DNA of 64,000 nt from Kitasatospora sp. NBC_00240 (GTDB lineage Bacteria; Actinomycetota; Actinomycetes; Streptomycetales; Streptomycetaceae): contig NZ_JAPEMU010000001.1 in assembly GCF_026342405.1 (NCBI RefSeq), forward strand, positions 4,774,001 through 4,838,000, in the 5' to 3' direction. Under the pieces are notes generated by a model, which saw nothing but the letters and a program-made list of their open reading frames with translations, was not told the DNA's origin and did no database searches. Below are positions 33,025-40,583 of the stretch, piece after piece. Made by a program: the position numbers and the translations under genes. The number at the start of each line of letters is the position of its first letter. Positions within the stretch are counted from its first letter, which is position 1.

Positions 33025-33549
33025 TCACACGGCTGAAACGATCCGGGCCGCGTCGCCGCCGTCCGGGGTGGCGGCGCAGTCCGGGGTGTCGCCGCAGTCC
33101 GGGGCGGTGGCGCCGTCGCCGCAGGCGAACCGGTACGAGGCCAGCACCAGGGCCCGGACGGTCTCCGCCTCCTCGTCGTCGCGCGGTCCGTAGACGAGCA
33201 CCGAGCCGGGCGGCTGCGCGGGCTCGCCCCAGCCGTCGGCGACCGCCCGGCGGGCCACCGGGCCGGGCAGCATCAGGTGCACGCTGCCGTCGTAGGGCGG
33301 GTGCAGGTGGCCGAACTCGGTGCCCGCCAGGAAGGCCTCCACGGGGCCGTGCGCCACGGTGGGGGCCAGGTGTCCGGCCCGGGTGCCCGGTACGCAGACG
33401 AAGGAGGGCCCGAGCTGCACCCCGGGCAGCGCGGCGAACGCCGTCCGGAGCCGCTCCTGGAGCGGGACGGGCGCGGACTGGGTGAGCTGCTCGACGGGGA
33501 GGTCCGTCGACACCAGCGGAGGATGGCCGGAGCGCTTGGGCGAGGTCAT
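33025..33549 (-). CDS. DUF5519-like ('luciferase-domain') protein
   Basis: 174 residues from an ATG with a perfect AGGAGGAT ribosome site. The core FLAGTEFGHLHPPYDGSVHLMLP, followed by VADGWGEPA and SVLVYGPRDDEE, matches the DUF5519 family (annotated as luciferase domain or phospholipase in databases). The HLHP motif is its most conserved feature; biochemical function is not established. The C-terminal tail has four Cys-containing repeats (DCGDTPDCAATPD) of low complexity. No signal peptide. The gap 33550-33774 holds its probable promoter (TAGCAT on the minus strand near 33665) and no gene. Confidence 0.75.
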   Translation of the reverse strand: MTSPKRSGHPPLVSTDLPVEQLTQSAPVPLQERLRTAFAALPGVQLGPSFVCVPGTRAGHLAPTVAHGPVEAFLAGTEFGHLHPPYDGSVHLMLPGPVARRAVADGWGEPAQPPGSVLVYGPRDDEEAETVRALVLASYRFACGDGATAPDCGDTPDCAATPDGGDAARIVSAV

Positions 33550-33774
33550 GGGATCCTCCTGTTCAAGTCGGCGCGGCGCAGGGGCCCGCCAAGTACCGGC
33601 TGCCCACACTGGTGTCGGCCGTTCCCGTGCCGATCCCGCCCCGATACTCGTCCTGATGCACCGTCATGCTACAGAGCCGGCGGCCCGGGCGCGGGCGATC
33701 CCCTGGGAGACCCGGGGCGGTGCCGTCGCCGCGCGGCAGGTCGGACCGCCGGGGCGGGCCTGGTCGGCCCTGCG

Positions 33775-34290
33775 CTAACTCCGTTGACCGCCGGGCAGGT
33801 TGCGGTATCCCGGGTGGACCCCGGGGGTGAGGCCCTGCTGGGCGACGACCAGCCCGAGCAGTTCGGTGAGCCGGGCGCGCTGGTCGTCGTCCAGCGCGCT
33901 CAGGATGTCGTCCTCGTGGGCGGCGGCGATCCGCCACACCTCGCCGAGCACGCGTCCGCCCTCCGCGGAGAGGTGGAGTTCGTGGTTGCGGCGGTCCTCG
34001 GTGCTGCGCCGGCGCTCCACCAGGCCCTTGCCGTCGAGGCGGTCGATCAGCGCGACCACCCGGCTGGGCACCACCCCGAGATCGGCGGCGAGGGCGCGCT
34101 GGCTGCGCCCGGGGCGGGTGGCGATGGTGCGTAGCAGCCCGATGTCGGGCGGGGTCAGGCCGAGTTCGGCGACCCGGGTGGCGAAGCGGTCGGCGGCGTG
34201 GGTGCCGAGCTGGGTGAGCAGGAAGGCCGCGCCCCGGGGTGCGGGGGCCGGTCCGCCGGGTTCTTCGACTGCTTGCCGCTCGCTGCTCAC
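33775..34290 (-). CDS. MarR-family transcriptional regulator
   Basis: 171 residues. The winged HTH is clear: TPPDIGLLRTIATRPGRSQRALAADLGVVPSRVVALIDRLDGKGLVERRRSTEDRRNHELHLS (in pieces), with flanking dimerisation helices. The GTG at 34290 has TACGAT six bases upstream, so it is probably leaderless and the long frame further upstream is antisense to the GDSL gene. It is divergent from the hydrolase at 34324 with only 33 bases between starts and most likely represses it and itself. Confidence 0.88.
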   Translation of the reverse strand: MSSERQAVEEPGGPAPAPRGAAFLLTQLGTHAADRFATRVAELGLTPPDIGLLRTIATRPGRSQRALAADLGVVPSRVVALIDRLDGKGLVERRRSTEDRRNHELHLSAEGGRVLGEVWRIAAAHEDDILSALDDDQRARLTELLGLVVAQQGLTPGVHPGYRNLPGGQRS

Positions 34291-34311
34291 CCGACTATCG
34301 TACGCGACGAG

Positions 34312-34337
34312 GAATGATTCTCCATGGTGAACGATTC
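34312..34337. promoter_or_regulatory. Candidate MarR operator over the hydrolase start codon
   Basis: GAATGATTC (34312-34320) and GAACGATTC (34329-34337) are near-palindromic 9-mers 17 bases apart. The hydrolase ATG (34324) lies between them and the MarR promoter is within 25 bases. Binding here would block both genes. Confidence 0.5.
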
Positions 34338-35283
34338 TTGCGAGAGAACGGATTCTGCCGTGCAGCCGACGCACCCGAACGCCCCTCACGCACCACAAGC
34401 CCTCCTGCCGCCCACCAGCACCGACCCACGGGCGGAGGGCCGTCCGACCACCGGGACCGCCCCGACCCCGAGCGCCGAGCAGACCGCCCGGCTGGTCCGG
34501 TTCCGGCAGCCGGCACCGGCCGCCCCCGGAGAGCCGGACGACGCCCGGGAGGCCGCCCGGTTCGGCCTCGACCCGGCGGCCCACCGCGAGCTGCTGCTGG
34601 GCTTCGAGGAACAGGTCCGCCAGGCCGCCGCCGAGCTGCTGGCGGACACCGGTTTCGCCGACCTGGTCGCCCGGCTGCCGTTCCGGCCCGGCGAGCACAT
34701 CGTGGCGCTGGGCGAGAGCACCACCGCGGACCGGCTGTCCTGGTTCGAGATCCTGCGCCGGCTGCTTCCGCCCGGCGTCCGCCTCAGCAGTCTGGCCGTC
34801 CCGGGCTGCACGACCACCCAGGCACTGGCCCAGCTGCCGGCCCTCGCCCTGCTGCGCCCCGACCGGGTGCTGTGCATGCTCGGCGCCAACGACGTCCAGC
34901 GCCTGGGCCCGGACGCGGTCAGCCTGGTCGGCGCGGACGAGACCCGGCGCAACCTGCTGCTCCTGCGCGAGCTGGCGGGCCGCCGGACCTCCGCCCGGTG
35001 GATCTGGCTCACCCCGACCGGGGTGCACGCCGAGCGGGTGGCCGCTTACCCGCACTTCCGGCGGGCCGGTATCGGCTGGGCGAACGAGGACATCGACGCC
35101 CTCGCCGCCTTCCTGCTGTCCCGTCCGGAGCCGACCGTCGACACCCGCCCCGCCACCACCACCGCCGACGACGGCACGGACCGCGCGGACGACCCGCACC
35201 AGCCCGACGGGCTCCACCTCACCCTGGCGGGCCAGCGGTCGGTCGTCGCCGCGCTGGTCCGCCGCCTCGCGGAGCCGGCATGA
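34324..35283 (+). CDS. SGNH/GDSL-family hydrolase
   Basis: 319 residues. Block I is VALGESTTADRLSW, where the usual GDS is GES with the nucleophile Ser retained; block III is MLGANDVQ (Asn of the oxyanion hole); block V is DGLHLTLAG with the catalytic Asp and His. The first ~80 residues are Pro/Thr-rich and do not look like a signal peptide, so it is likely cytosolic. It may be an esterase or lipase; the substrate is unknown. It is controlled by the divergent MarR protein and coupled by ATGA to the NAD(P)-binding protein downstream. Confidence 0.85.
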   Translation: MVNDSCERTDSAVQPTHPNAPHAPQALLPPTSTDPRAEGRPTTGTAPTPSAEQTARLVRFRQPAPAAPGEPDDAREAARFGLDPAAHRELLLGFEEQVRQAAAELLADTGFADLVARLPFRPGEHIVALGESTTADRLSWFEILRRLLPPGVRLSSLAVPGCTTTQALAQLPALALLRPDRVLCMLGANDVQRLGPDAVSLVGADETRRNLLLLRELAGRRTSARWIWLTPTGVHAERVAAYPHFRRAGIGWANEDIDALAAFLLSRPEPTVDTRPATTTADDGTDRADDPHQPDGLHLTLAGQRSVVAALVRRLAEPA

Positions 35284-35972
35284 GACTCGCGCTCTTCGGC
35301 GCCACCGGGGGCACCGGCGCCCAGCTCCTGAAGCAGGCCCTCGCGGCGGGCCACCAGGTGACCGCCGTCGTCCGCGATCCCGCCCGGGTCACCCGCCCGC
35401 CAGGCGTCGCACCGGGCAGCACCGGCGCCTCGAACGGGCCGGACGGGCCGGACGGGCCGGACGGGCTCACCCTGGTCCGCGGCGACGTGCTCGACCCCGG
35501 CGCCTGGACGGAAGCGCTCGCCGGGCAGGACGCCGTGCTGTCCTGCCTCGGCAGCATCGACCGCCGGCACCCCACCACGGTCTACTCGCAGGGCACCCGG
35601 AACATCGTCGGAGCGATGCGGGCGGCCGGGGTGGGCCGCCTGCTCTGCCTGTCCTCCGCCGGACTGGAGATCGCACCGGGCACGCCGCTGCCGCAGCGCC
35701 TGGTGACCCGCCTGGTGGTCCAGCGGCTCTACCGGCACGGATACGCGGACATGGCCCGGATGGAGGCCCTGGTCAGGGAGAGCGACCTCGCCTGGACGAT
35801 CGTCCGGCCGCCGATGCTCACCGACGGGCCGCTCGGCGGCCGGTACCGGACGGCCGTCAACGGCCCGCTCGCGGACGGGAGGTCGCTCTCCCGCGCCGAC
35901 CTGGCGGACTACCTGCTCACCCGGGTCGGCGACCGGAGCACCTGGCGGGCGGTGGTCGAGATCTCCGCCTGA
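35280..35972 (+). CDS. NAD(P)-binding protein, NmrA/atypical SDR type
   Basis: 230 residues. The N-terminal ALFGATGGTGAQLLKQALAAG is the glycine-rich loop of atypical short-chain dehydrogenases, followed by VTAVVRDPARV, GDVLDP, DAVLSCLGS and WTIVRPPMLTDG. There is no YxxxK catalytic pair. Related proteins are flavin reductase/biliverdin reductase B-like enzymes or redox sensors. An insert with GPDGPDGPDG (35437-35465) is a slippage-type repeat. The ATG overlaps the hydrolase stop by four bases, so both are induced together. Confidence 0.85.
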   Translation: MRLALFGATGGTGAQLLKQALAAGHQVTAVVRDPARVTRPPGVAPGSTGASNGPDGPDGPDGLTLVRGDVLDPGAWTEALAGQDAVLSCLGSIDRRHPTTVYSQGTRNIVGAMRAAGVGRLLCLSSAGLEIAPGTPLPQRLVTRLVVQRLYRHGYADMARMEALVRESDLAWTIVRPPMLTDGPLGGRYRTAVNGPLADGRSLSRADLADYLLTRVGDRSTWRAVVEISA

Positions 35973-36039
35973 CCGACCGGCCGGCCGGACCGGCCCGCCC
36001 GGAGCATGAGTCGGCGAAGCAGCACGCCGACCTGACGGA

Positions 36040-36642
36040 TCAGCGCGCGTGTTGGTGCCAGAGCCCGAGCATCACCGAGGACTCGTAGGGGGCCGGCTCC
36101 TCGGAGCAGGTGTCGAAGTGGCTGATCCGGCAGGTGTCGGTGCGGCCGGACGCGCCGAGGTTGACGGCGATGCCGTCGGCGGTGATCCGCCACCGCTTGC
36201 CGACGGGGACGGCGCCGGTCGGCCACTCGCCGGGCTCCATCAGGATCCACCGGCCCCGGACGGTCAGGTGCCAGACCGCCCGGGCGCCGCAGCGGCGGCA
36301 GGTGGCGCCGGCTTCGGCGCCGGGGTCGAGACCGGCCTCGGCATGAGCCTCGGCGGCCGCCGGGCCGGTGCGCTGCGCGGGCAGCAGCGGCGCGGCCGGG
36401 ACACTGCGGGCGACCTCCGCGAAGGCCCCGGCCAACGCCTCGCCCAGGGTGACGGGTTCACGGTCCGTCGGGTCGGCGGCGGCGGGTGCGCAGCCGGTGC
36501 AGCGGGTGCCGCCGACGGCGGTCGTCCACCGGGTGAGCGGCCGGCGGCAGGAATCGCAGACGGAGGGTCCAGGACGGTCGGCCCGGTGCGATTCTGCTGC
36601 ACCGGCCGGGTCACGCTCGTCATTGCGGTAGCGAGGCGGCAT
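36040..36642 (-). CDS. DUF6083-like zinc-ribbon protein
   Basis: 200 residues. Two CxxC pairs near the N-terminus (SVCDSCRRPL, TRCTGCAP) and a further pair (ATCRRCGARAVWHL) suggest two zinc ribbons. The C-terminal WILMEPGEWPTGAVPVGKRWRI and GRTDTCRISHFDTC match what I recall of the streptomycete DUF6083 family, whose function is unknown. Start MPPRYRNDERDP chosen because AGGAAG lies eight bases before the ATG at 36642. It is divergent from the DUF6153-like gene. Confidence 0.75.
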   Translation of the reverse strand: MPPRYRNDERDPAGAAESHRADRPGPSVCDSCRRPLTRWTTAVGGTRCTGCAPAAADPTDREPVTLGEALAGAFAEVARSVPAAPLLPAQRTGPAAAEAHAEAGLDPGAEAGATCRRCGARAVWHLTVRGRWILMEPGEWPTGAVPVGKRWRITADGIAVNLGASGRTDTCRISHFDTCSEEPAPYESSVMLGLWHQHAR

Positions 36643-36702
36643 CGGACTTCCTGCGGAGGGGGATTGCCGAGTCATTCCTGCCCGCATCCCTACCCGTGAT
36701 TC

Positions 36703-36776
36703 CCCGATCGGGAACAAATCCGGGGCAACTGCCGGACACCGAACGGAAAAGCGGTCCGAAAAAGGACCCGATCGGG
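36703..36776. promoter_or_regulatory. Two CCCGATCGGG palindromes and a hairpin in a divergent gap
   Basis: The perfect 10-base palindrome CCCGATCGGG occurs at 36703-36712 and 36767-36776, 64 bases apart. Between them GGTCC-GAAAAA-GGACC (36753-36768) can form a small hairpin. The 293-base gap separates divergent genes at 36642 and 36936. A TATTGT near 36895 may be the -10 of the rightward gene. Confidence 0.45.
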
Positions 36777-36935
36777 GACGGAACAGGCCTGACCGGGCCC
36801 GGAGAGGGTCCTGCCCGCACCCGGCGGCCTAGCCGACCGCCCCGGCCCGGTGCGCCGCCGGGTGCGGGAATCCGCCGCCCCGTACGGACCCGGGTATTGT
36901 CGGCAGCCGAAAGCCCCCACCGAGGACAGGGCCGG

Positions 36936-37391
36936 ATGACGACGAGCGGCGGCAGCAGGACGCGCGACCGGGCGACGGCCCAACTGCTTTTGCTCTGCGC
37001 GGTGCTGGCCGGTCTCTTCCTGATGCACGGCGCCCCGGCGGCGGCCGGTGACTGCCACCGTGCCCTCGGCGCGATGACGGGGTCACCGGCGGCGTCCTTC
37101 GATGCGCACCGGCACCCGACCGCGGCCTCCGGTGCCATGTCCGCGCGGGCCGCCGAGCTCTCGGCCCCGCCGCCCGCCGCGCCCGGGCCGCATGCCCGCG
37201 ACACCCTCTGCCTGGCCACCAAGACCCGGGACGGCGCGGCCCTGCCGGCCCCCGGACCGGCCCCGAGCGCCTCGGCCGTCGTGCTGCCGGCCGTGGTGGC
37301 CGCGGGCTTCGGCGGGTTCGCGGGCTGTGCCCGGGCCGGGCCCGGGGGCGGGCGGCAGATCCTGCTCCAGGTCTGCGTCGCGCGGACGTGA
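36936..37391 (+). CDS. DUF6153-like small membrane protein
   Basis: 151 residues. One N-terminal hydrophobic segment (LLLLCAVLAGLFLMHGAP), a His-containing middle (FDAHRHPTAA, PGPHARDTLCLATKT) and a second weak hydrophobic stretch (ASAVVLPAVVAAGFGGFAGC). This fits a small actinobacterial family (DUF6153) often found beside metal-related genes. GAGGACAGG lies before the ATG. The His-rich lipoprotein gene starts 95 bases downstream, so the pair is probably one operon concerned with copper or another metal; that is inference from composition. Confidence 0.65.
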   Translation: MTTSGGSRTRDRATAQLLLLCAVLAGLFLMHGAPAAAGDCHRALGAMTGSPAASFDAHRHPTAASGAMSARAAELSAPPPAAPGPHARDTLCLATKTRDGAALPAPGPAPSASAVVLPAVVAAGFGGFAGCARAGPGGGRQILLQVCVART

Positions 37392-37486
37392 CAGGCACCG
37401 CCCGGCTCCACCGTGAGTCCGGGTGCCGTGTCCTGCCCTTTCGCGTGCCGCCGTGGCGGCCGCTTCTCCTGGAGAGTCACCGAACC

Positions 37487-38557
37487 ATGTCAGCTCACCT
37501 GCCCCCGCGTACGTCCGCGCGCCACCGCCCGTCGCCCGCCCGGGCCGTGCTCGCCACCCGCACGGCTCTGGCCACCCGCACGGCGCTCGCCACCCGCACG
37601 GCTCTGGCCACCCGCACGGCGCTCGCCACCCGCACGGCTCTGGCCGGCGCGGCCGCCGCGCTCGCCCTGACCCTGGCCGCCTGCGGCTCCCCCGCCGGCA
37701 AGGCCGGCGCGGGCGACGGCCACACCGGCCACAGTCACCCGGGCGCCACCTCCGCCGCCTCCGGCGGCGCCCACGCGGGCCACGACATGCCCGGCATGAC
37801 CGCGGCGACGCCCGACGGGTCGGCCGGCGGCGCCGGTCTGGCGTCCGAGCAGAACGGCTACCGCCTGACGGGGGCCGCCGAGACGCTGCCGACCGGCGTG
37901 CCCACCGCGTACCGGTTCACCGTCACCGGCCCGGACGGCGGCCCGGTCACCGCGTTCGCCGTCGAGCAGACCAAGCGGCTGCACTTCTACGCGATCCGCG
38001 CGGACCTGACGGGCTTCCAGCACCTGCACCCGGAGATGGCGGCCGACGGCACCTGGACGGCCCCGCTGGACGCGCTGGCCCCGGGCGACTGGCGGCTGTA
38101 CGCCTCCTTCACCCCGGACAGCGGGCCGGGGAAGGGCACCGGACTGGTCCTCAGCCGCCCGGTGAAGGTGCCGGGCGCGGCCGGGCCCGCTCCGGCCGGC
38201 ACCGCCACCGGTTCGGCCACCGGTTCGGCGAGCGTCGACGGCTACACCGTGACGGTGGACGGCGCCCCGACCGCCAGGGCCGCCGCCGAGCTGAAGGTCA
38301 CCGTCAGCAAGGACGGCGTGCCGGTCACCGACCTGCAGCCGTACCTGGAGTCCTACGCCCACCTCACCGCCTTCCACACCGGCGACCAGGCCTTCGCCCA
38401 CCTGCACCCGGAGACCCGGGCCGAGGGCGCCACTGGCGGTCCGACGCTGCCCTTCCACGCCGAACTCCCGGCCGCCGGCGACTGGCGGCTGTTCCTGCAG
38501 TTCCAGACCGCCGGGACGCTGCACACCGCCGCCGTGACCCTGCGGGTGGCCGGCTGA
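37487..38557 (+). CDS. His/Met-rich lipoprotein, probable metal-binding
   Basis: 356 residues. Five LATRTA hexapeptides (residues ~22-51) precede a lipoprotein signal with lipobox LAAC (Cys ~66). The mature N-terminus is rich in His and Met (GHTGHSHPG, GAHAGHDMPGMT), as in copper-binding periplasmic proteins. Two similar beta domains follow, each with an HLHP motif (TGFQHLHPEMAADG, AFAHLHPETRAEG) and GDWRLY/GDWRLF. It is likely anchored outside the membrane and binds copper. GGAGAGTCACCGAACC before the ATG gives a rather long spacing. Confidence 0.8.
   Translation: MSAHLPPRTSARHRPSPARAVLATRTALATRTALATRTALATRTALATRTALAGAAAALALTLAACGSPAGKAGAGDGHTGHSHPGATSAASGGAHAGHDMPGMTAATPDGSAGGAGLASEQNGYRLTGAAETLPTGVPTAYRFTVTGPDGGPVTAFAVEQTKRLHFYAIRADLTGFQHLHPEMAADGTWTAPLDALAPGDWRLYASFTPDSGPGKGTGLVLSRPVKVPGAAGPAPAGTATGSATGSASVDGYTVTVDGAPTARAAAELKVTVSKDGVPVTDLQPYLESYAHLTAFHTGDQAFAHLHPETRAEGATGGPTLPFHAELPAAGDWRLFLQFQTAGTLHTAAVTLRVAG
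37550..37639 (+). repeat. Five 18-bp tandem repeats in a signal peptide
   Basis: Five consecutive 18-base units (CTCGCCACCCGCACGGCT and CTGGCCACCCGCACGGCG alternating) encode LATRTA repeated. They extend the positively charged n-region of the lipoprotein signal peptide by 30 residues. The alternating codon use shows that a 36-base dimer was duplicated. Confidence 0.85.
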
Positions 38558-38567
38558 CCGGCCCCCC

Positions 38568-38613
38568 GGGCCGGCGTCGGCGGTACCCGCCCGGGTACCG
38601 CCGACGCCGGCCC
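38568..38613. terminator. Bidirectional terminator, 22-bp perfect stem
   Basis: Arms 38568-38589 and 38592-38613 are perfectly complementary over 22 bases. It lies between the stop of the lipoprotein gene (38557) and the stop of the convergent protease gene (38652), so it can serve both. Confidence 0.85.
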
Positions 38614-38651
38614 GCCGAGGCGGTGCGGGTCCCACCGCGGCGCCGGCCGTC

Positions 38652-39716
38652 TCACCAGTACATCAGCGCGGCCTCGCTGCTGCCCCAGGTGGAGTAGAGC
38701 CGGGCGCGGACGACGTAGGTGCGGCCCTTGAAAAGCTTGACGTCGAGCCGGCCGTTGCGGTCCTGGCCGCTGTCGTCGTCGGCGGTGACGTACCGCAGGT
38801 CGCCGTTGACCCGCTCGAACAGGGCCATCACCACGTCGGCGTCACCGAAGGTGGCCAATGCGTACTTCCGGCTCTCGGCCGGCGTGATCTCGAAGTCGGA
38901 CTGCCCGCCGGAGTGCTTCGGGAGTGCGACGGACTCGCGCGGCTCCAGGTGGCGCGGCCTGGCGACGAGCGTCGGGTACCACTGCTGCACCATGTCCTTG
39001 TCGAAGGCGGAGAGCGACAGCGGATCGGGGATGCCTTCGATCCGGTACTTCTTGGGCCGCTTGATCAGCCCCGGCGGGAAGGGGTACTCCATGATCGAGT
39101 CGGCGTCGAAGACGGAGCCGGACACCGTGGCGGGGTCCAGCTTCCGAATGATGTTGAAGAACGTCGTCTCCCGGTCCCATTCGTTGGGCGGCAGGGCCAG
39201 CGCGGCGTAGACCTTCTCCTCCTCCCACTCGATCCCGGCATTGGGATTCTGGTGTTCGTGGTCGAACCCCAGGACGTGACCGGTCTCGTGCAGGGCGGTG
39301 GCGTGGCCGACCGCGTCGGTGAGGTCCCAGCCGAAATTGGTGGTGGCCTCGTGCTGCCCCACCTGCAGCACATCGGTGCCCACCACGGACTCGGAGAACC
39401 TGCCCTGGAAGTCGATCCGGACCTCCGACTCGGAGGAGTCGTCCACCTCCTTGAAGTCCAGTCCGATGCCGAGGTCCTTCCACTCGCGGAGGGCGGCCCG
39501 GACGGCGTCCAGCTGCCCGGGGCCCCGGCCGCCGCCGGTGGAGTCGAGGAAGCAGTAGCGCAGCACGGTGCCGTTCAGCCACTTGTTCCCGATGGCGATG
39601 ATCGCGTGTGCCCGGTGCGGCGCGAGGCCGGGAGCCGGGGCGGGACGCAGGGACGGCTTCTGGGAGCAGTACCGGGGTGGTCCGTAGTCGGCCACCGTGC
39701 TCCTGACGCCTGCCAT
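38652..39716 (-). CDS. Astacin/M12-type zinc metalloprotease
   Basis: 354 residues. The zinc motif is HETGHVLGFDHEH (about residues 165-177), with the three His ligands and the Glu; it is followed by SIMEYPF, which resembles the Met-turn. The N-terminal part includes VLRYCFLDSTGGG and a region typical of matrixin/astacin folds. The C-terminal ~90 residues (FEITPAESRKYALATFGDADVVMALFE) look like a PPC/beta-sandwich domain. There is no obvious Sec signal at the chosen ATG (39716, GGAGGCACC upstream), so export, if any, is not by a standard signal peptide. Confidence 0.82.
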   Translation of the reverse strand: MAGVRSTVADYGPPRYCSQKPSLRPAPAPGLAPHRAHAIIAIGNKWLNGTVLRYCFLDSTGGGRGPGQLDAVRAALREWKDLGIGLDFKEVDDSSESEVRIDFQGRFSESVVGTDVLQVGQHEATTNFGWDLTDAVGHATALHETGHVLGFDHEHQNPNAGIEWEEEKVYAALALPPNEWDRETTFFNIIRKLDPATVSGSVFDADSIMEYPFPPGLIKRPKKYRIEGIPDPLSLSAFDKDMVQQWYPTLVARPRHLEPRESVALPKHSGGQSDFEITPAESRKYALATFGDADVVMALFERVNGDLRYVTADDDSGQDRNGRLDVKLFKGRTYVVRARLYSTWGSSEAALMYW

Positions 39717-39807
39717 GATGGTGCCTCCGATCTGCAAATCGCCTGAGGGGTACAGGCGGTCGAGTGCGGACTTGGCGGCTGTCGGACCATCCGGGAAAGC
39801 TCCCACC

Positions 39808-39836
39808 ATCGTCTCGCCGCGAAGGGCCCGTTACAA
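39808..39836 (-). promoter_or_regulatory. Putative promoter of the metalloprotease
   Basis: On the minus strand TTGTAA (39836-39831) and GACGAT (39813-39808) are 17 bases apart. The predicted start is about 85 bases before the ATG at 39716. Confidence 0.5.
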
Positions 39837-39897
39837 CCCCCGTCGGCCCGCCACCTGCGACGGTGCGGGACGCCAGCACCCGCACCCGGGCGGGCTC

Positions 39898-39950
39898 GTC
39901 ACTGGTCGTCACCACAGTGACCGGACGTCACCGATGTCACCGCCTGTCAC
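39898..39950. repeat. Six phased GTSAC repeats
   Basis: GTCAC or GTGAC occurs at 39898, 39908, 39917, 39927, 39936 and 39946, i.e. alternating 10- and 9-base steps. The array ends 41 bases before the -10 of the GNAT gene at 40004 and lies upstream of the divergent protease promoter. It looks like a multi-site operator. Confidence 0.6.
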
Positions 39951-40003
39951 CGGCGGCCGGGAAAACCCGGGCCTCCCGGCGCCACGGCGGCTAGGGTGCC
40001 GCG

Positions 40004-40486
40004 ATGACCTCAGCACTTCGCCTCGTCGAGATCACCACCGAGAACGTGGAGGACGCCTGCCGGCTGTCCGTCCACCCCGACCAGCAGCAGCTGGTGCAGC
40101 CGGTCGCGCAGTCGCTCGCGCTGGCCTACGCCTTCGGGGAGCAGGCCTGGCCCCGGCTGGTGATGGACGGGGAGGAGATCGTCGGGTTCCTGATGGCCTT
40201 CTTCGACGTGCCCTTCGACGCCGACCCGCCGGGGGTGACCAGGGACGGCCTGTGGCGGTTGAACGTGGCCGCCGGGCAACAGGGGCGGGGTGTGGGCCGG
40301 TTCGCCGTCGAGCAGGTGGCGGCGGAGCTGCGGCGGCGTGGGCGCCGCACGTTGACGACGTCCTGGCACGTGGCCGACAACGGGCCCGAGCCGTTCTACC
40401 GCCGACTCGGGTTCCGGCTGACCGGGGAGACCGTCGAGGGCGAGATCATCGGGGAGCTGGACCTGGGCACGCCCGAGGTGGGCTGA
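40004..40486 (+). CDS. GNAT-family N-acetyltransferase
   Basis: 160 residues. The acetyl-CoA binding region is WRLNVAAGQQGRGVGRFAVEQV (motif A, Q-x-x-G-x-G/A) and the C-terminal EPFYRRLGFRLTGE is motif B. The substrate is unknown; similar proteins acetylate polyamines or antibiotics. The ATG is preceded by TAGGGT and six bases, so the transcript is probably leaderless. The repeat array at 39898 may control it. Confidence 0.88.
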   Translation: MTSALRLVEITTENVEDACRLSVHPDQQQLVQPVAQSLALAYAFGEQAWPRLVMDGEEIVGFLMAFFDVPFDADPPGVTRDGLWRLNVAAGQQGRGVGRFAVEQVAAELRRRGRRTLTTSWHVADNGPEPFYRRLGFRLTGETVEGEIIGELDLGTPEVG

Positions 40487-40583
40487 CCGGAGCGCCCCGC
40501 GCGACGACGGCGAATATTCCACGGCCGCTGCCTGGTCCTGTCAGGGCCAGGCACCCCGGCTGCGGCCGGGCGAGAATCGGCCC

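Noticed and set aside
29363..33028. Minus-strand open frame of 1,221 codons opposite the SARP gene
   Set aside because: Composition is Gln/Gly/Arg/His-rich as expected from the complement of a GC-rich gene, and the sense strand encodes a clear SARP/NB-ARC/TPR protein.
36620..37480. Minus-strand open frame covering the DUF6153-like gene
   Set aside because: The plus strand has a ribosome site, a membrane segment and family-like Cys/His pattern; the minus frame runs through the intergenic palindromes.
39898..39950. PHO box (11-base direct repeats of GTTCACC type) as identity of the GTSAC array
   Set aside because: The step is 9-10 bases rather than 11 and the unit lacks the TT; also the neighbouring genes are not phosphate genes.
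39898..39950. CRISPR array
   Set aside because: Five-base units at 9-10 base steps are far too short for repeats and spacers, and there are no cas genes.
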